Below are positions 22,623-32,518 of a DNA stretch of 64,000 nucleotides, in pieces (positions within the stretch are counted from its first letter, which is position 1; every line of letters starts with the position of its first letter). The position numbers and the translations under genes were made by a program. Source of the stretch: Stygiobacter sp. RIFOXYC2_FULL_38_25 (GTDB lineage Bacteria; Bacteroidota; Ignavibacteria; Ignavibacteriales; Melioribacteraceae); assembly GCA_001803165.1 (NCBI GenBank), contig MHAZ01000006.1:249428-313427 (forward strand). Reading direction: 5' to 3'. The notes beneath the pieces were generated by a model. It was not told where the DNA came from. It saw only the letters and a list, made by a program, of their open reading frames with translations, and ran no database searches.

Positions 22623-23507
22623 CTAAGAGTTGTTTGGTTGGCGGATATCGAGACCCCAGAAAAGTTTTTTGCGAAGAGTCTCGAAGTAATTGTTCTTTTT
22701 TGAGTGAACAAGTTTTACCGGCTTATCACTTTTTACAATACAGATTGTTGCCGGCGGCTTGATAAAATTTACACGCTGCCCGTCGCTGCTAACTTGGATA
22801 GTATCGTACTGAGAATTAACCTTGATTGTAATTTTTTGCTTATCGGATATTACGAGCGGGCGCATGGTTAGCGTGTGAGGCGCAATCGGGCTGAGCGTAA
22901 TTACATCTGCTTGAGGATTTACGATTGGTCCACCGGTAGAAAGAGAGTAGCCGGTTGATCCGGTCGGTGTTGCAATGATAATTCCGTCTGCGGAAAATGT
23001 TGTAACATATTCATCATCAACGAACACTGTTAGCTCAATCATTTTCGACCAAGAACCTTTGTCAATCACCAAATCGTTAATGGCATAGAGCGATTCCGAT
23101 ATTCCCGCACTGGTTCCGATAAGAGCGACTCTTTCTTCAACAATATAGTTGCTCGTCTTAACATCATTCATAAATTCGCTAAAGCTTTCTATATCAAACT
23201 CCGCGAGGAAGCCCAACTTGCCAAAGTTTACACCTAGAATTGGCGTTCCGCTTCCTCTCACACTATAAGCTGTGTTTAACATGGTACCATCGCCGCCAAT
23301 TGAAACAACCATATCGCTGATACTACTGAGTTTTTCCAAGGTAACAATTTTGCTGTTATCAAATTTTTTTAGCAGATCGGCACTTGTGTTAAGAATCGAA
23401 TCGCTGAGTACGTAATCCAGCCCGTTATTTATTATTTCAGAAACAATCCGTTCAATAATCTCATTTACTTCGGACTTAGTAATATTTGGAATGATTCCAA
23501 TTATCAT
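22623..23507 (-). CDS. nadK: NAD kinase
   Basis: NadK (294 aa) phosphorylates NAD to NADP in the cytoplasm. The GGDGTML motif with the catalytic Asp and the TPTGSTGYSLS nucleotide-binding block are present, along with GVNFGKLGFLAEF. The start codon overlaps the stop of the upstream glycosyltransferase gene (ATGA), so it belongs to the same transcript. Confidence 0.96.
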   Translation of the reverse strand: MIIGIIPNITKSEVNEIIERIVSEIINNGLDYVLSDSILNTSADLLKKFDNSKIVTLEKLSSISDMVVSIGGDGTMLNTAYSVRGSGTPILGVNFGKLGFLAEFDIESFSEFMNDVKTSNYIVEERVALIGTSAGISESLYAINDLVIDKGSWSKMIELTVFVDDEYVTTFSADGIIIATPTGSTGYSLSTGGPIVNPQADVITLSPIAPHTLTMRPLVISDKQKITIKVNSQYDTIQVSSDGQRVNFIKPPATICIVKSDKPVKLVHSKKNNYFETLRKKLFWGLDIRQPNNS

Positions 23508-24259
23508 TTTCTTTTATTGATCTCCCAAAGTTTGCAATACTTAGCAAAAACATAAACGGACGAAAAGACCGCGAGAACAAAGCCGTGTAATCCGTCTAGA
23601 AAGCCTCTACGGAAAATATACATTTTAAGGAATATAAATAATGGACGAAGAAGAATATCACTGATAGAAGCCGTGCGGTTTCTTGAAGCGAGTTCCTTGG
23701 CTGCCAATGAAGTATAAGAATTAAATTTAGTGAAGTAATGTTCAATGCTGGGATCGGTATAGTGATTAAGATCGTGTCTCAGATTTCCAATTTCACCTTC
23801 AACAACTAATCCTTCATGAACTTGCTTATCATCAAACTGAACAAATTTCTTATTAAAAAACCTTTTGATTCTCGCCGGATACCAGCCGCTATACCTAATC
23901 CATTTGCCAAGAAAGAAAGCCCGGCGTGCAACATCATAACAATGATAATCCGGTTCCCCCTCTTTGAATTGTGTTAGCTCTTGCGCTAACTCTTTTGTTA
24001 ATTCTTCATCGGCATCAATCCAAAAAACCCAATCATATTTTGTTTTGGAAACCGCATAGCTCTTAGTTTTAGCGTAACCTTGCCATGCAAACAACTCGCA
24101 ATTCACATTAGGATATTTTGCCGCAACTTCAAGCGATCTATCCGTAGTGCTCGAATCAACAATAACTACAACATCTTCAAAAACGTTAGCCATGCTTTGG
24201 AGGCAAACTTCCAAATTTTTCTCTTCGTTCTTAGCAATAACTATGGCAGATAGTTTCAT
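23504..24259 (-). CDS. Glycosyltransferase family 2 (WaaE/KdtX-like)
   Basis: A 251-residue GT-A glycosyltransferase. It starts MKLSAIVIAKNEEKNL, has the DxD-type motif WIDADEEL near residue 92, and RRAFFLGKWIRYSGWYPARIKRFF, characteristic of LPS core beta-1,4-glucosyltransferase-like proteins. A C-terminal hydrophobic segment may bind the membrane. ATG 24259 is preferred to TTG 24262. It follows the O-antigen ligase-like gene by four bases and precedes nadK, so a role in LPS or other surface glycan is likely; sugar specificity is unknown. Confidence 0.88.
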   Translation of the reverse strand: MKLSAIVIAKNEEKNLEVCLQSMANVFEDVVVIVDSSTTDRSLEVAAKYPNVNCELFAWQGYAKTKSYAVSKTKYDWVFWIDADEELTKELAQELTQFKEGEPDYHCYDVARRAFFLGKWIRYSGWYPARIKRFFNKKFVQFDDKQVHEGLVVEGEIGNLRHDLNHYTDPSIEHYFTKFNSYTSLAAKELASRNRTASISDILLRPLFIFLKMYIFRRGFLDGLHGFVLAVFSSVYVFAKYCKLWEINKRK

Positions 24260-24263
24260 CAAC

Positions 24264-26327
24264 TCACGCCTCTACCTTTTCGGCATTGTTCTTATAATTC
24301 AAGTAAAACGCTAAATTCAATCCAACAGTAAACCAGACCATTGTTATGATCTCTTGATCTCCAAAATTGTATTCTCCTAAACCGGATGCCAAAAAACCAA
24401 TGAAGGCAGCAATAGCACCAATTGCAAATGAAGAGGCAACAGGTTCGTTTTTTAGCGTACGGTATATTTTCCAATGCATGAGTAGAATACCAACCATTAG
24501 GAACATGACGGCAGAAAAACCAACAACACCAAGCGTTACAAGCCATTGCATAAAATTGTTGTGCAAATGTCCAAAATTCTCTTTCAAATAACTGTCTTTG
24601 TATTTCCGGTACAGATTTCCAAGATCAATATCGCCAACGCCAAGTATTGGATAATCACTAAAGATTTTTAAGCCGACACGCCAAATGTTTAAGCGCTCAA
24701 AATTTGTTTCATGATTTGGATCGAAGATAGAGAGAATCCGGTTTCTCTTAAATGAGCTAACAAGAATTTGCTCGCCTTTTACATCAAAATCAGTGCAAGG
24801 ATAGCCAAGATTTATCAATTCATTGAAAGAAAATCCGCCTTTGGCTTCCTGCGTTCCAACGAAAATTTTTCCATCAATCGTCAAAGCATAGGTAGTGGAA
24901 TCAACAAACTTCATCCTCGTGATTCCCACTATCGGCAGACGCTTGAGTTCAGAAACTTTCTCGTTCTCAATTTTATACTGAATAAGACTGTTATCGTTCT
25001 GGAACAAAAGGATATTATGAGCAAACCACAAGTACTTAATCGAAGTATCAAACCGAATTGAATCAATCATTTTTGCCGGTGAGCCATTTTCTACAGTAAA
25101 TATTTTCACCGATCCTTCATTCTCGAAATACTGCGCTACATATTTTTCATTCGCATCAACAGTAGCTATTCCACCGGCTTCGGAAAAGTTAAGCTTCATT
25201 TCAATTTTTGCCGGATCGGAATAAATTGTAAGTCCACTGTCTTTATCAGCTACGTAAAGTTTTTCTTGCGTAATTGCAAAATCACGTGTAGTTCCGGGTG
25301 ATATGAAGTTTTTGGCAATCTTAAACCTGCCTGTCGGCTCTTTTTCTACCACAAAAAATCTTGAATCAAGCGAATAAGCGAGATAGTAATTTTCCTTCCA
25401 GAAGGTAATTCTTGTGATAGGTGCTTCGGTAGGTATTGTTTGCAATAACTTCCGGCCTTTATAAGCTGCAATACCTTTTTCGTAATCCGCGATTAACAAT
25501 GTATCGGCACCAATTAGTACTACAGAGTATGCTCGTCCATTTGTAGTAACATTTTCAACTATTGATTTATCTTTAGCCGAGACAATTTGGACTTTGCTTT
25601 CATTGGATTTGGAAAATATCAAAAACAAAAGCGCTGCAATTCCCGGCAGTATAATCCACCATTTCTTTTTAAGAAGTAGAACAACAAACAATCCGGCAAA
25701 GAGTCCCAGCCATGCAGCACGTGTATAGCTTGCTATAACTGCGGCAAAAGATAATCCGAAAGCAAAAAAATAAAACAGCTTAACTTTCCAAGTGGATTTT
25801 TCATTTAGGAAAAAAGCGAAAAAGAATATTGCCGTAAAACTCATTAATCCGCCGGCAGTCATTACATATTGGAATGGCGAAGGACCTTTTAACTCCAGCT
25901 GATATAGTTGGGTAAAGTAATGTTTGAGTGAAAAGAATAGATACACTAGAAGTGTAGCTAATGAAACACCAAGATAAAATTTCAAAAGAGTCTTTGCCTT
26001 TTCGCCTGTGTTGGCGGCAAAAACAATTAGGTAAACAATAGGAAGTAACAGTAAGTGCTTTGTTAATATTACAAATGCGTTTCCCTTTTCAACCGAAAAA
26101 AATGCAGAGAGAAGTGCCGCAGAAAAATAAACTAAGAACGCTTTTTCTAAACCGGTTTTCTTGAATGGGTTTTCTTTGCTTAAGTAGAAGCGGTATCCGG
26201 TAAGCAAATAAGCACCAAAGAACCCAAGTTGGCAAAGGAATATTGAATTGTTGAGTGTAGAGACAAATAGAATTAAAAATCCGAAGATTATTCTATCGAG
26301 CTTTTCTATGCTTAGAATTGATTTCAA
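24264..26327 (-). CDS. O-antigen ligase/polymerase-like membrane protein with inserted propeller-like domain
   Basis: A 687-residue Wzy_C/WaaL-type protein. About ten N-terminal TM helices (residues 10-238) include YTRAAWLG (R203), and the large periplasmic loop ends with NIWRVGLKIFSDYPILGVG (R550) and GHLHNNFMQWLV (H589), the residues expected in the lipid-linked glycan transfer site; TM helices follow to the end. Between them, residues about 262-538 form a soluble, beta-rich insertion with repeated units resembling a propeller (for example LLIADYEKGIAAYKG, LYVADKDSGLTIYSD). Usual family length is 400-450, so the insertion accounts for the excess. TTG start, two bases after the msbA-like stop. 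Confidence 0.82.
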   Translation of the reverse strand: MKSILSIEKLDRIIFGFLILFVSTLNNSIFLCQLGFFGAYLLTGYRFYLSKENPFKKTGLEKAFLVYFSAALLSAFFSVEKGNAFVILTKHLLLLPIVYLIVFAANTGEKAKTLLKFYLGVSLATLLVYLFFSLKHYFTQLYQLELKGPSPFQYVMTAGGLMSFTAIFFFAFFLNEKSTWKVKLFYFFAFGLSFAAVIASYTRAAWLGLFAGLFVVLLLKKKWWIILPGIAALLFLIFSKSNESKVQIVSAKDKSIVENVTTNGRAYSVVLIGADTLLIADYEKGIAAYKGRKLLQTIPTEAPITRITFWKENYYLAYSLDSRFFVVEKEPTGRFKIAKNFISPGTTRDFAITQEKLYVADKDSGLTIYSDPAKIEMKLNFSEAGGIATVDANEKYVAQYFENEGSVKIFTVENGSPAKMIDSIRFDTSIKYLWFAHNILLFQNDNSLIQYKIENEKVSELKRLPIVGITRMKFVDSTTYALTIDGKIFVGTQEAKGGFSFNELINLGYPCTDFDVKGEQILVSSFKRNRILSIFDPNHETNFERLNIWRVGLKIFSDYPILGVGDIDLGNLYRKYKDSYLKENFGHLHNNFMQWLVTLGVVGFSAVMFLMVGILLMHWKIYRTLKNEPVASSFAIGAIAAFIGFLASGLGEYNFGDQEIITMVWFTVGLNLAFYLNYKNNAEKVEA

Positions 26328-26329
26328 AT

Positions 26330-28183
26330 CTATTGATCCCGGAATTGAAGTTCGTAAAGTTTTCTGTAAATACCCGATTCTTGCGCAAGCAAATCATCAT
26401 GCTTTCCGTCTTGAACAATTTTACCTTTATCCAAAACTATAATCCTGTCGGCGTTTCGTATTGTGCTCAACCTATGAGCAATTACAAATGTTGTTCTTTC
26501 AGCCATCAAACGTTCGATAGCTTCTTGCACTAAGACTTCGGATTCATTATCCAGCGCAGAAGTTGCTTCATCTAAAATCATAATTGGCGGATTCTTTAGA
26601 AGAGCACGCGCAATGCTTAAACGCTGGCGCTGTCCACCGGAAAGCTTTGTTCCCTTCTCACCAATTATTGTATCATAACCATTCGGTAACTCAAGAACAA
26701 AGTTATGAGCATTTGCCGCCTTGGCTGCTGCAATAATTTTTTCCTCGCTGCATTTCTCAATACCGTAAGAGATATTGCTGCGTACAGTTTCATTGAACAA
26801 AATTGTTTCTTGTGTAACAATTCCCATTAGTTTGCGTATATCTTCAATTCTAACTTCTTTCAGATCGGTGCCATCTAAAATGATCCTCCCGCTTGTAGGA
26901 TCATAAAAGCGCGGTATCAAATCCACCATAGTGGTTTTGCCGGCGCCGCTGCTTCCAACAATTGCCAATACCTTTCCTTTTTCAACTGTAATATTGAGTG
27001 ATTCCAAAATCAATTCATCGGAATCATCATAATGGAACGAAACATTTTCGAATTCTATTTGGTGTTCAAAATCATTTTTTGCAACCGGAGTTTCAACATT
27101 TTTAATTCGCGGCTCAGTATCAAGAATTTCAAAAACGCGCTCGGCAGCAGCGCTCGATTCTTGGATGCGGTTATTTACACTGCTTAATTCTTTAATCGGC
27201 GGCATCATTTGAAAAATGGCAAGCAAGAAAGTTATAAACTCACTTGCGTTAAGTGTTTTCTCCACAAGAACAAGCTGACCGCCGAAGTAAATCATCACAC
27301 AACCAACAACTACACTTAGTACTTCTGTTATATGAGGCGCGGCGTTTCTAATTCTGTTAATTTTCAAAATTGTCTTGAAGAAACTAAAAGTCTGAGCGGA
27401 AAACTTCTTATTCTCATAATCTTCCATACCGAACGCTTTAACAATCTTTACACCCGTGATTGTCTCATGCAGAGTGGTTGTAATTTCACTCATCTTGCCT
27501 TGTAAGATTGAAGTCTGCTTTCTTAGCTTCAAACCAATCCAGCCAATAATCCCAGCGGATAACGGTAATACCAATAAAGAAAAGAGTGTCAAACGCCAAC
27601 TAATAGTCAGTGCGATCAATAGAAAGACTAATATTGAAAATGGCTCACGAACCATATTTAAGAAAACAGCGGAAACACTTGTCTGTACTGCATAAACATC
27701 ATTAGTTACCCGCGAAATTAAATTGCCGGTTTTTTCATTTTTAAAGTAGCTCATCGGCAGTTTATGCAGATGAAAATATGCTTCATTACGCAAATCCCGT
27801 ATCATTCCTTGTTCAACAAACGCGAGATAATAAGATTGTAAGTAGCCAAAGATATTTTTCAAGGAGAATGCGATAAAAAGAAGTAAACAAATTTTAAAGA
27901 TAATTTGGTTCTGTGTGCCGGAAAAAACAATTTCTTTAAATGTAGTAGTGATTGTTTCTTCTAAGTTGTCTACCACGCTCAATGCTGGGGCTTTTATTGT
28001 TTTTTGAATCACTCGCTCTGTAGGAACTGTCTGACTTTGTCCAAAGAGCGTGTCGAGCAATGGAATTGTTAATGTAACCGAAGCGCCGTTTAAAACAGCA
28101 TAAAGAATTGTAAAAACAATAGAAGCTGCCAGATGTTTTCTAAATGGTTTTATGTAAGAAAGTACTCTTAAATATGTTTTCAT
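26330..28183 (-). CDS. msbA: MsbA-like ABC transporter (fused permease and ATPase)
   Basis: A 617-residue half-transporter: six TM helices (about residues 20-340) with a long periplasmic loop after TM1, then an ATPase with Walker A GSSGAGKTT, signature LSGGQRQRLSIARAL, Walker B IMILDEATSALD and switch His in IAHRLST. MsbA flips lipid A-core across the inner membrane. The lipid A genes in this window and the adjacent O-antigen ligase-like gene support that role; other exporters of the same family cannot be excluded. Confidence 0.88.
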   Translation of the reverse strand: MKTYLRVLSYIKPFRKHLAASIVFTILYAVLNGASVTLTIPLLDTLFGQSQTVPTERVIQKTIKAPALSVVDNLEETITTTFKEIVFSGTQNQIIFKICLLLFIAFSLKNIFGYLQSYYLAFVEQGMIRDLRNEAYFHLHKLPMSYFKNEKTGNLISRVTNDVYAVQTSVSAVFLNMVREPFSILVFLLIALTISWRLTLFSLLVLPLSAGIIGWIGLKLRKQTSILQGKMSEITTTLHETITGVKIVKAFGMEDYENKKFSAQTFSFFKTILKINRIRNAAPHITEVLSVVVGCVMIYFGGQLVLVEKTLNASEFITFLLAIFQMMPPIKELSSVNNRIQESSAAAERVFEILDTEPRIKNVETPVAKNDFEHQIEFENVSFHYDDSDELILESLNITVEKGKVLAIVGSSGAGKTTMVDLIPRFYDPTSGRIILDGTDLKEVRIEDIRKLMGIVTQETILFNETVRSNISYGIEKCSEEKIIAAAKAANAHNFVLELPNGYDTIIGEKGTKLSGGQRQRLSIARALLKNPPIMILDEATSALDNESEVLVQEAIERLMAERTTFVIAHRLSTIRNADRIIVLDKGKIVQDGKHDDLLAQESGIYRKLYELQFRDQ

Positions 28184-28190
28184 TAAACTC

Positions 28191-29426
28191 TCAGTCTGAT
28201 AAACTATTTAGTACACATCCGCCCGGCATATCTATAGAATCATAGTGGGACTGGTTTGTAAGATCAACAATAGTAATATGGCTTGCGCCGTTCAAGTGTT
28301 CATCAAAAAATAACAACTTTCCCCTAACTAATAAATTCTGGAAGCCGGTTCCTTCAAGAATTCTGATGACCTTTTTTGCCGCAGTATCATAAATGATTAT
28401 CTGCTGCCTTATTAAAGTATCTGCTTTCTTACCTTTTACTAATAAGGTCTTTGTTTGAATAAAAATATAGCGTGAATCCAAAGACCAGCGAATGTCTTCC
28501 ACTTCACCAGATGAGGAAGTGAATAGAATTTCCGATCTGTCCGGAAAGTTTTTTAGATAGAAATATTGGCGGTTGTTATTATGAACTGCTCTGATTTGAT
28601 ATTGACCATTTGGCGAAAGCAGTTCCGGTTTACGCTTCGGCTTAATTGGAAACCCTTGAAGCAAAAGATCAAACGAACGCTCGGTTAAGCTTCCCTTTTT
28701 GCCATATGAATCCCACGATGCAATTCTTTGATAAATAATGCGCGAGTTGTTGGAATCCGGAAACGTTACATTCACACGAAATGTATCCGGCTGATCCCAA
28801 TAAGTGTAAACTTGATTTACGTTACCAATTTGCATCAGCTCTTCAGTTTCATCTTCGTTACGATGCAAAATAACAACCGCAGCATTTTGAATGGCAGAAA
28901 CGTTTCCATGATTAACCATGCTTTCCGCAGTAATGATAAATACTGATTCTGCATTATGTGCAATATTTAACGACAAAACTCTTCGGTTGCTTCGGCTCCA
29001 CAAAATTTCTGTTGATTTGGTTTTTAAGTTGTAGTTAAACACAGCAGGCTTGCCAAGATAGTATGCAATGAAAGGAACATTGGCAAATTCATCTAAAACA
29101 CGTTGACCATTTCTGTTAATTTCGTAATCCTTAACGAGTGTTTTTTTAAACAGATCAAAACCTTTTTCACCGGCGGAATAAGCGCTGGGATATTTTCCAT
29201 AGAATAGCTTGTAGTGTTCCTTTCCTACCGATTCAAGCCTCAAATGAGCACGCACAGAATCGTTCAGCGTCATCTTGAATTTCAATGCTTGCTCGTAAGT
29301 CTTGAACTTACCTAACGAAATTGAGTAAGGATTAATTTTATCTTTTTGTAGTTCAGCTACACCAAAATTGCAAGCGGATTGCAAAAGCAGTATCAGAAAG
29401 AAAAATAATTTGAGTGCTCTATTCAT
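28191..29426 (-). CDS. Lipoprotein with SPOR-like and propeller-like regions
   Basis: This 411-residue protein starts at ATG 29426 with a lipoprotein signal peptide and lipobox LQSAC. Residues about 33-105 (YSISLGKFKTYEQALKF ... YKLFYGKYPSA) look like a SPOR peptidoglycan-binding fold. The remainder is built of beta segments typical of a TolB-like propeller (SPNGQYQIRAV, DIRWSLDSRYIFIQ). A longer frame to 29492 runs into xerD and hides the signal peptide. It would sit in the outer or inner membrane facing the periplasm. Its gene lies 10 bases after xerD and 7 before the msbA-like gene. Function unknown; SPOR assignment is tentative. Confidence 0.7.
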   Translation of the reverse strand: MNRALKLFFFLILLLQSACNFGVAELQKDKINPYSISLGKFKTYEQALKFKMTLNDSVRAHLRLESVGKEHYKLFYGKYPSAYSAGEKGFDLFKKTLVKDYEINRNGQRVLDEFANVPFIAYYLGKPAVFNYNLKTKSTEILWSRSNRRVLSLNIAHNAESVFIITAESMVNHGNVSAIQNAAVVILHRNEDETEELMQIGNVNQVYTYWDQPDTFRVNVTFPDSNNSRIIYQRIASWDSYGKKGSLTERSFDLLLQGFPIKPKRKPELLSPNGQYQIRAVHNNNRQYFYLKNFPDRSEILFTSSSGEVEDIRWSLDSRYIFIQTKTLLVKGKKADTLIRQQIIIYDTAAKKVIRILEGTGFQNLLVRGKLLFFDEHLNGASHITIVDLTNQSHYDSIDMPGGCVLNSLSD

Positions 29427-29436
29427 TATTAAAGTG

Positions 29437-30327
29437 TCATCCTCTTGGGTGATGATCTTTATGGATTTGTTTGATATACTGCCGGTCAACATGAGTGTAA
29501 ATCTGCGTTGTAGAAATATCCGAATGCCCTAACATTTCTTGTACAGCTCGTAGATCAGCACCTCCTTCAAGCAAATGAGTAGCAAAAGAATGGCGGAATA
29601 AGTGAGGATGTATTTCTTTTTGCAACCCGGCTTCTTTCCCATAATGCTCGACCAACTTCCAAATTGACGTACGGCTAATTTTCGTCCCCCGATTATTTAG
29701 GAAGATGTAGCCCTGGCTTTTTTCTTTCTTTTCAAACAACGGACGAGCTTTTAGTAAATATTCCCTTATCCATTTTATTGCGCTGCCTCCCATGGGAACA
29801 ATCCTTTCTTTGGAACCCTTGCCGAATACTCGAACGACTTCTTCGTCAAAATAGAGATCGTTTATTTTTAGATTTATAAGTTCGCTAACACGCAACCCGG
29901 ATGAATAAAACATTTCAAGAATCGCTTTATCTCGCAAGCCGGATTTATCTTCTGTACTTGGCGCGTTTAGTATTTTTTCTATTTCTTCGACCGAAAGTAC
30001 GGATGGAAGCTTACGTGATAGTTTAACTCTTCCCAAAGTTGTTGTAGGATTCTTTTCAATAAACTTGTTTTCTTCAAGAAACTGAAAAAACTTCTTGAAT
30101 GAAGTCATATACCGGGCAGTGGTTGCGCTTGAACAATCATTTTTTCTAAGCGTTTCAAAAAACTCTGCTAAAGTCCGGCTTTTAATTTGGTTCCAGTCGC
30201 TTATTTTATTTTCCATGCAATATTCAAGAAGCTGCTTTAAATCGCTTTGATAAGATTTTGCGGTATTATCAGAGAGGTTTTTTTCATAGCGCAAAATGGA
30301 AATAAATTCTTTAACGAACTGTTCCAT
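29437..30327 (-). CDS. xerD: Tyrosine recombinase XerD
   Basis: XerD (296 aa) resolves chromosome dimers at dif with XerC and FtsK (ftsK is in this window). The N-terminal SAM-like core-binding domain covers residues 1-90. The catalytic set is complete: R146, K170, H242, R245, H268 and Y277. About 20 residues follow the tyrosine, as in XerC/D. No second Xer gene is visible, so it could instead be a XerH/XerA-type single enzyme. Confidence 0.93.
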   Translation of the reverse strand: MEQFVKEFISILRYEKNLSDNTAKSYQSDLKQLLEYCMENKISDWNQIKSRTLAEFFETLRKNDCSSATTARYMTSFKKFFQFLEENKFIEKNPTTTLGRVKLSRKLPSVLSVEEIEKILNAPSTEDKSGLRDKAILEMFYSSGLRVSELINLKINDLYFDEEVVRVFGKGSKERIVPMGGSAIKWIREYLLKARPLFEKKEKSQGYIFLNNRGTKISRTSIWKLVEHYGKEAGLQKEIHPHLFRHSFATHLLEGGADLRAVQEMLGHSDISTTQIYTHVDRQYIKQIHKDHHPRG

Positions 30328-30333
30328 CTAATG

Positions 30334-32517
30334 CTATTCTTCCGGCTTTGATTCAAGTTCTTCTTGATTAGGGTAGCGGATACGGCGGTGGTGATGCCCC
30401 ATCAAAATACTTAAGAATGATTCTTTGATTTTTTTAATATCACTAAAAGTTAACGGTGCATTATCGAGCTGGCCATCTTCAATTCGAGAATTGATTAAGT
30501 TGTTAATCACATTTTCTATTATTTGCGGATCGGCACCGGATAGCGAACGTACTGTTGATTCACATGCGTCTGCAAGCATTACAATTGCTGTTTCCTTTGT
30601 ATTTGGCTTGGGTCCCGGATATCGGAATTCTTCAACATCAACATTATCATCGCCGTACAATGCTTTTGCTTTCTCATAAAAATAGCTAATCACCATTGTA
30701 CCATGGTGCATTGGTATAAAATCAATTATTTCTTTTGGAAGTCCATTTTTCTCAGCCAGCTCAATCCCCTTTTGCACATGTTCACGAATTAATTCTTTAC
30801 TTCTCTCAGGTGCAAGGTTTTCATGAATGTTATGTGAATCAATTTGATTCTCTACAAAGCTTTCCGGGTCAAATGTTTTTCCAATGTCATGATAATAAGC
30901 GCCTACTTTTGCAAGTACTGCGTTGGCACCTACAGCTTCTGCTGTTGTTTCAGCTAGTGTACCCATCGAAACTGAATGACTAAAAGTTCCCGGGGCGTTT
31001 TTAGCCAACTCTTTTAGCAACGGGCGATTCAAATCGGTTAGCTCTAAGAAGGTTAAATCCGTAGTAAGATTGAAAAGTTTTTCAACAAAAATAATTAGCC
31101 CGTAAGTTAGAACAGGACTAATCAAAGCGTTGAATGCAGCGAATGAAAAACCGGCTAACATCTCATAAACAGAATCGAAACGTTCTAAACCAAATGCAAG
31201 AATGCTAAGAAAGTAACCAAGCAGTATATAAAGAAATGAACGGTAAATTTGCGTCCGGTTTTTAATATCGCGGACAGTATATGCCGCCAAGCCTCCGGCA
31301 ACAATATTTGTTACTGCAAAAACATAATCATTCCCTCTGAGCGCGCCTACTATAATTGAAATAACAACTGTAGTATAGAAGCCAATCCTTGAATCAAAAA
31401 TTATTGTTAGAAGCATTGAAGCTACGGGTACAAGAATCAGATATTCAATCGGTGAGGAAACGTTTATGTTGTAAACAAGATAAGTTAGAAAGCTGATAAA
31501 CAATGCGACTATGGAAATCAATCCGATAGTTAGATTATCGCCAAATATTTTGGGGCGGAAAAGATGAATGTAAATCATCAAAGGAAGCATTACTAAAAAG
31601 ATGTGAAGAAACTTACCTATGTTCTGGAGGAATCGGCTCCAGAAATTTCTTTCTTCACCTTTGGCAATCCGGTAGGAATCAATTTTTAGTTTTGTCTCTT
31701 CCGAAATCCTATCGTGCTTAGCAACAATCCTTTCATTTTCGTTAACAATACCAATGTTACGAGTAACTTTATCTTTCGCACTTTTAACAGCTTCTTCGGT
31801 AAGCTTTTGATTAAAAACTATATTAGGTTTTGCAAAGTGGTGTATGTACTCTTCAATTACTTCCACCAAGTTGGAATTACTGCCAACCAAAGATTTCGCT
31901 TTGAAAGATATGTACTCGTTTAGTTTATCTTGCTCAACAAAAATGTCTTTTGGATAAACATGCTCATATTTACCATTGCGCAAAGCAATCGTATCCGAGT
32001 TGATGCTGGCACCGGATGCACTTAGTAGTCCTACATTAAAAATTTCATTCAGAGTTGATTGACAACTGTGAAGTAGTTCATTCAAAGTTACTCTTTTACC
32101 AAAGACATTTGTTTGCGGCGTTTTAAGATCTTGCAGTTTCACTAAAGCATCTTTACTTAGGACCGAGTTCTCAGAGATAGAATTTGTTTTGTTAAAAAGC
32201 TTAACTAATAAGGAGCTATAGTTAGCCATAGAATCGAGCATCTGTTTCTGCGAAGCTATATCGCGCTCGAAAATCGGCATTACCTTTTTAAGAGCCAGAT
32301 TTTTTTCAGCCTCATATATTTTGGGATCTTTTAGGATTTCGAAAGTTGTGGAGGCAATTAAATCGTCATGTATCCAAATTGAACCAACTGTAATCTCAGA
32401 TTCAAGCGATTCACCTTTGGGAAACATTAACACAATAAGGAATATTGTAAGCAGCACTACAAGAATTTTTATTCTCTTACTTGTTCTAAGCTTCGATTTA
32501 AATTCCGGCGTGATCAT
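30334..32517 (-). CDS. 7TM-HD family phosphodiesterase (PgpH-like)
   Basis: A 727-residue membrane protein: an N-terminal TM, a large extracytoplasmic 7TMR-HDED domain (about residues 50-285), seven TM helices (about 300-480) and a C-terminal cytoplasmic HD domain with HSVSMGTLAE, YYHDIGK, IREHVQKG, MHHGT and MLADACE. PgpH in Firmicutes degrades cyclic di-AMP with this architecture, so control of c-di-AMP or another cyclic nucleotide is likely. The start is one base from the HAD gene's stop. Confidence 0.88.
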   Translation of the reverse strand: MITPEFKSKLRTSKRIKILVVLLTIFLIVLMFPKGESLESEITVGSIWIHDDLIASTTFEILKDPKIYEAEKNLALKKVMPIFERDIASQKQMLDSMANYSSLLVKLFNKTNSISENSVLSKDALVKLQDLKTPQTNVFGKRVTLNELLHSCQSTLNEIFNVGLLSASGASINSDTIALRNGKYEHVYPKDIFVEQDKLNEYISFKAKSLVGSNSNLVEVIEEYIHHFAKPNIVFNQKLTEEAVKSAKDKVTRNIGIVNENERIVAKHDRISEETKLKIDSYRIAKGEERNFWSRFLQNIGKFLHIFLVMLPLMIYIHLFRPKIFGDNLTIGLISIVALFISFLTYLVYNINVSSPIEYLILVPVASMLLTIIFDSRIGFYTTVVISIIVGALRGNDYVFAVTNIVAGGLAAYTVRDIKNRTQIYRSFLYILLGYFLSILAFGLERFDSVYEMLAGFSFAAFNALISPVLTYGLIIFVEKLFNLTTDLTFLELTDLNRPLLKELAKNAPGTFSHSVSMGTLAETTAEAVGANAVLAKVGAYYHDIGKTFDPESFVENQIDSHNIHENLAPERSKELIREHVQKGIELAEKNGLPKEIIDFIPMHHGTMVISYFYEKAKALYGDDNVDVEEFRYPGPKPNTKETAIVMLADACESTVRSLSGADPQIIENVINNLINSRIEDGQLDNAPLTFSDIKKIKESFLSILMGHHHRRIRYPNQEELESKPEE

Positions 32518-32518
32518 T

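Noticed and set aside
30334-32517. Signal of frameshift in the PgpH-like gene
   Set aside because: All domains are in one frame and in the family order.
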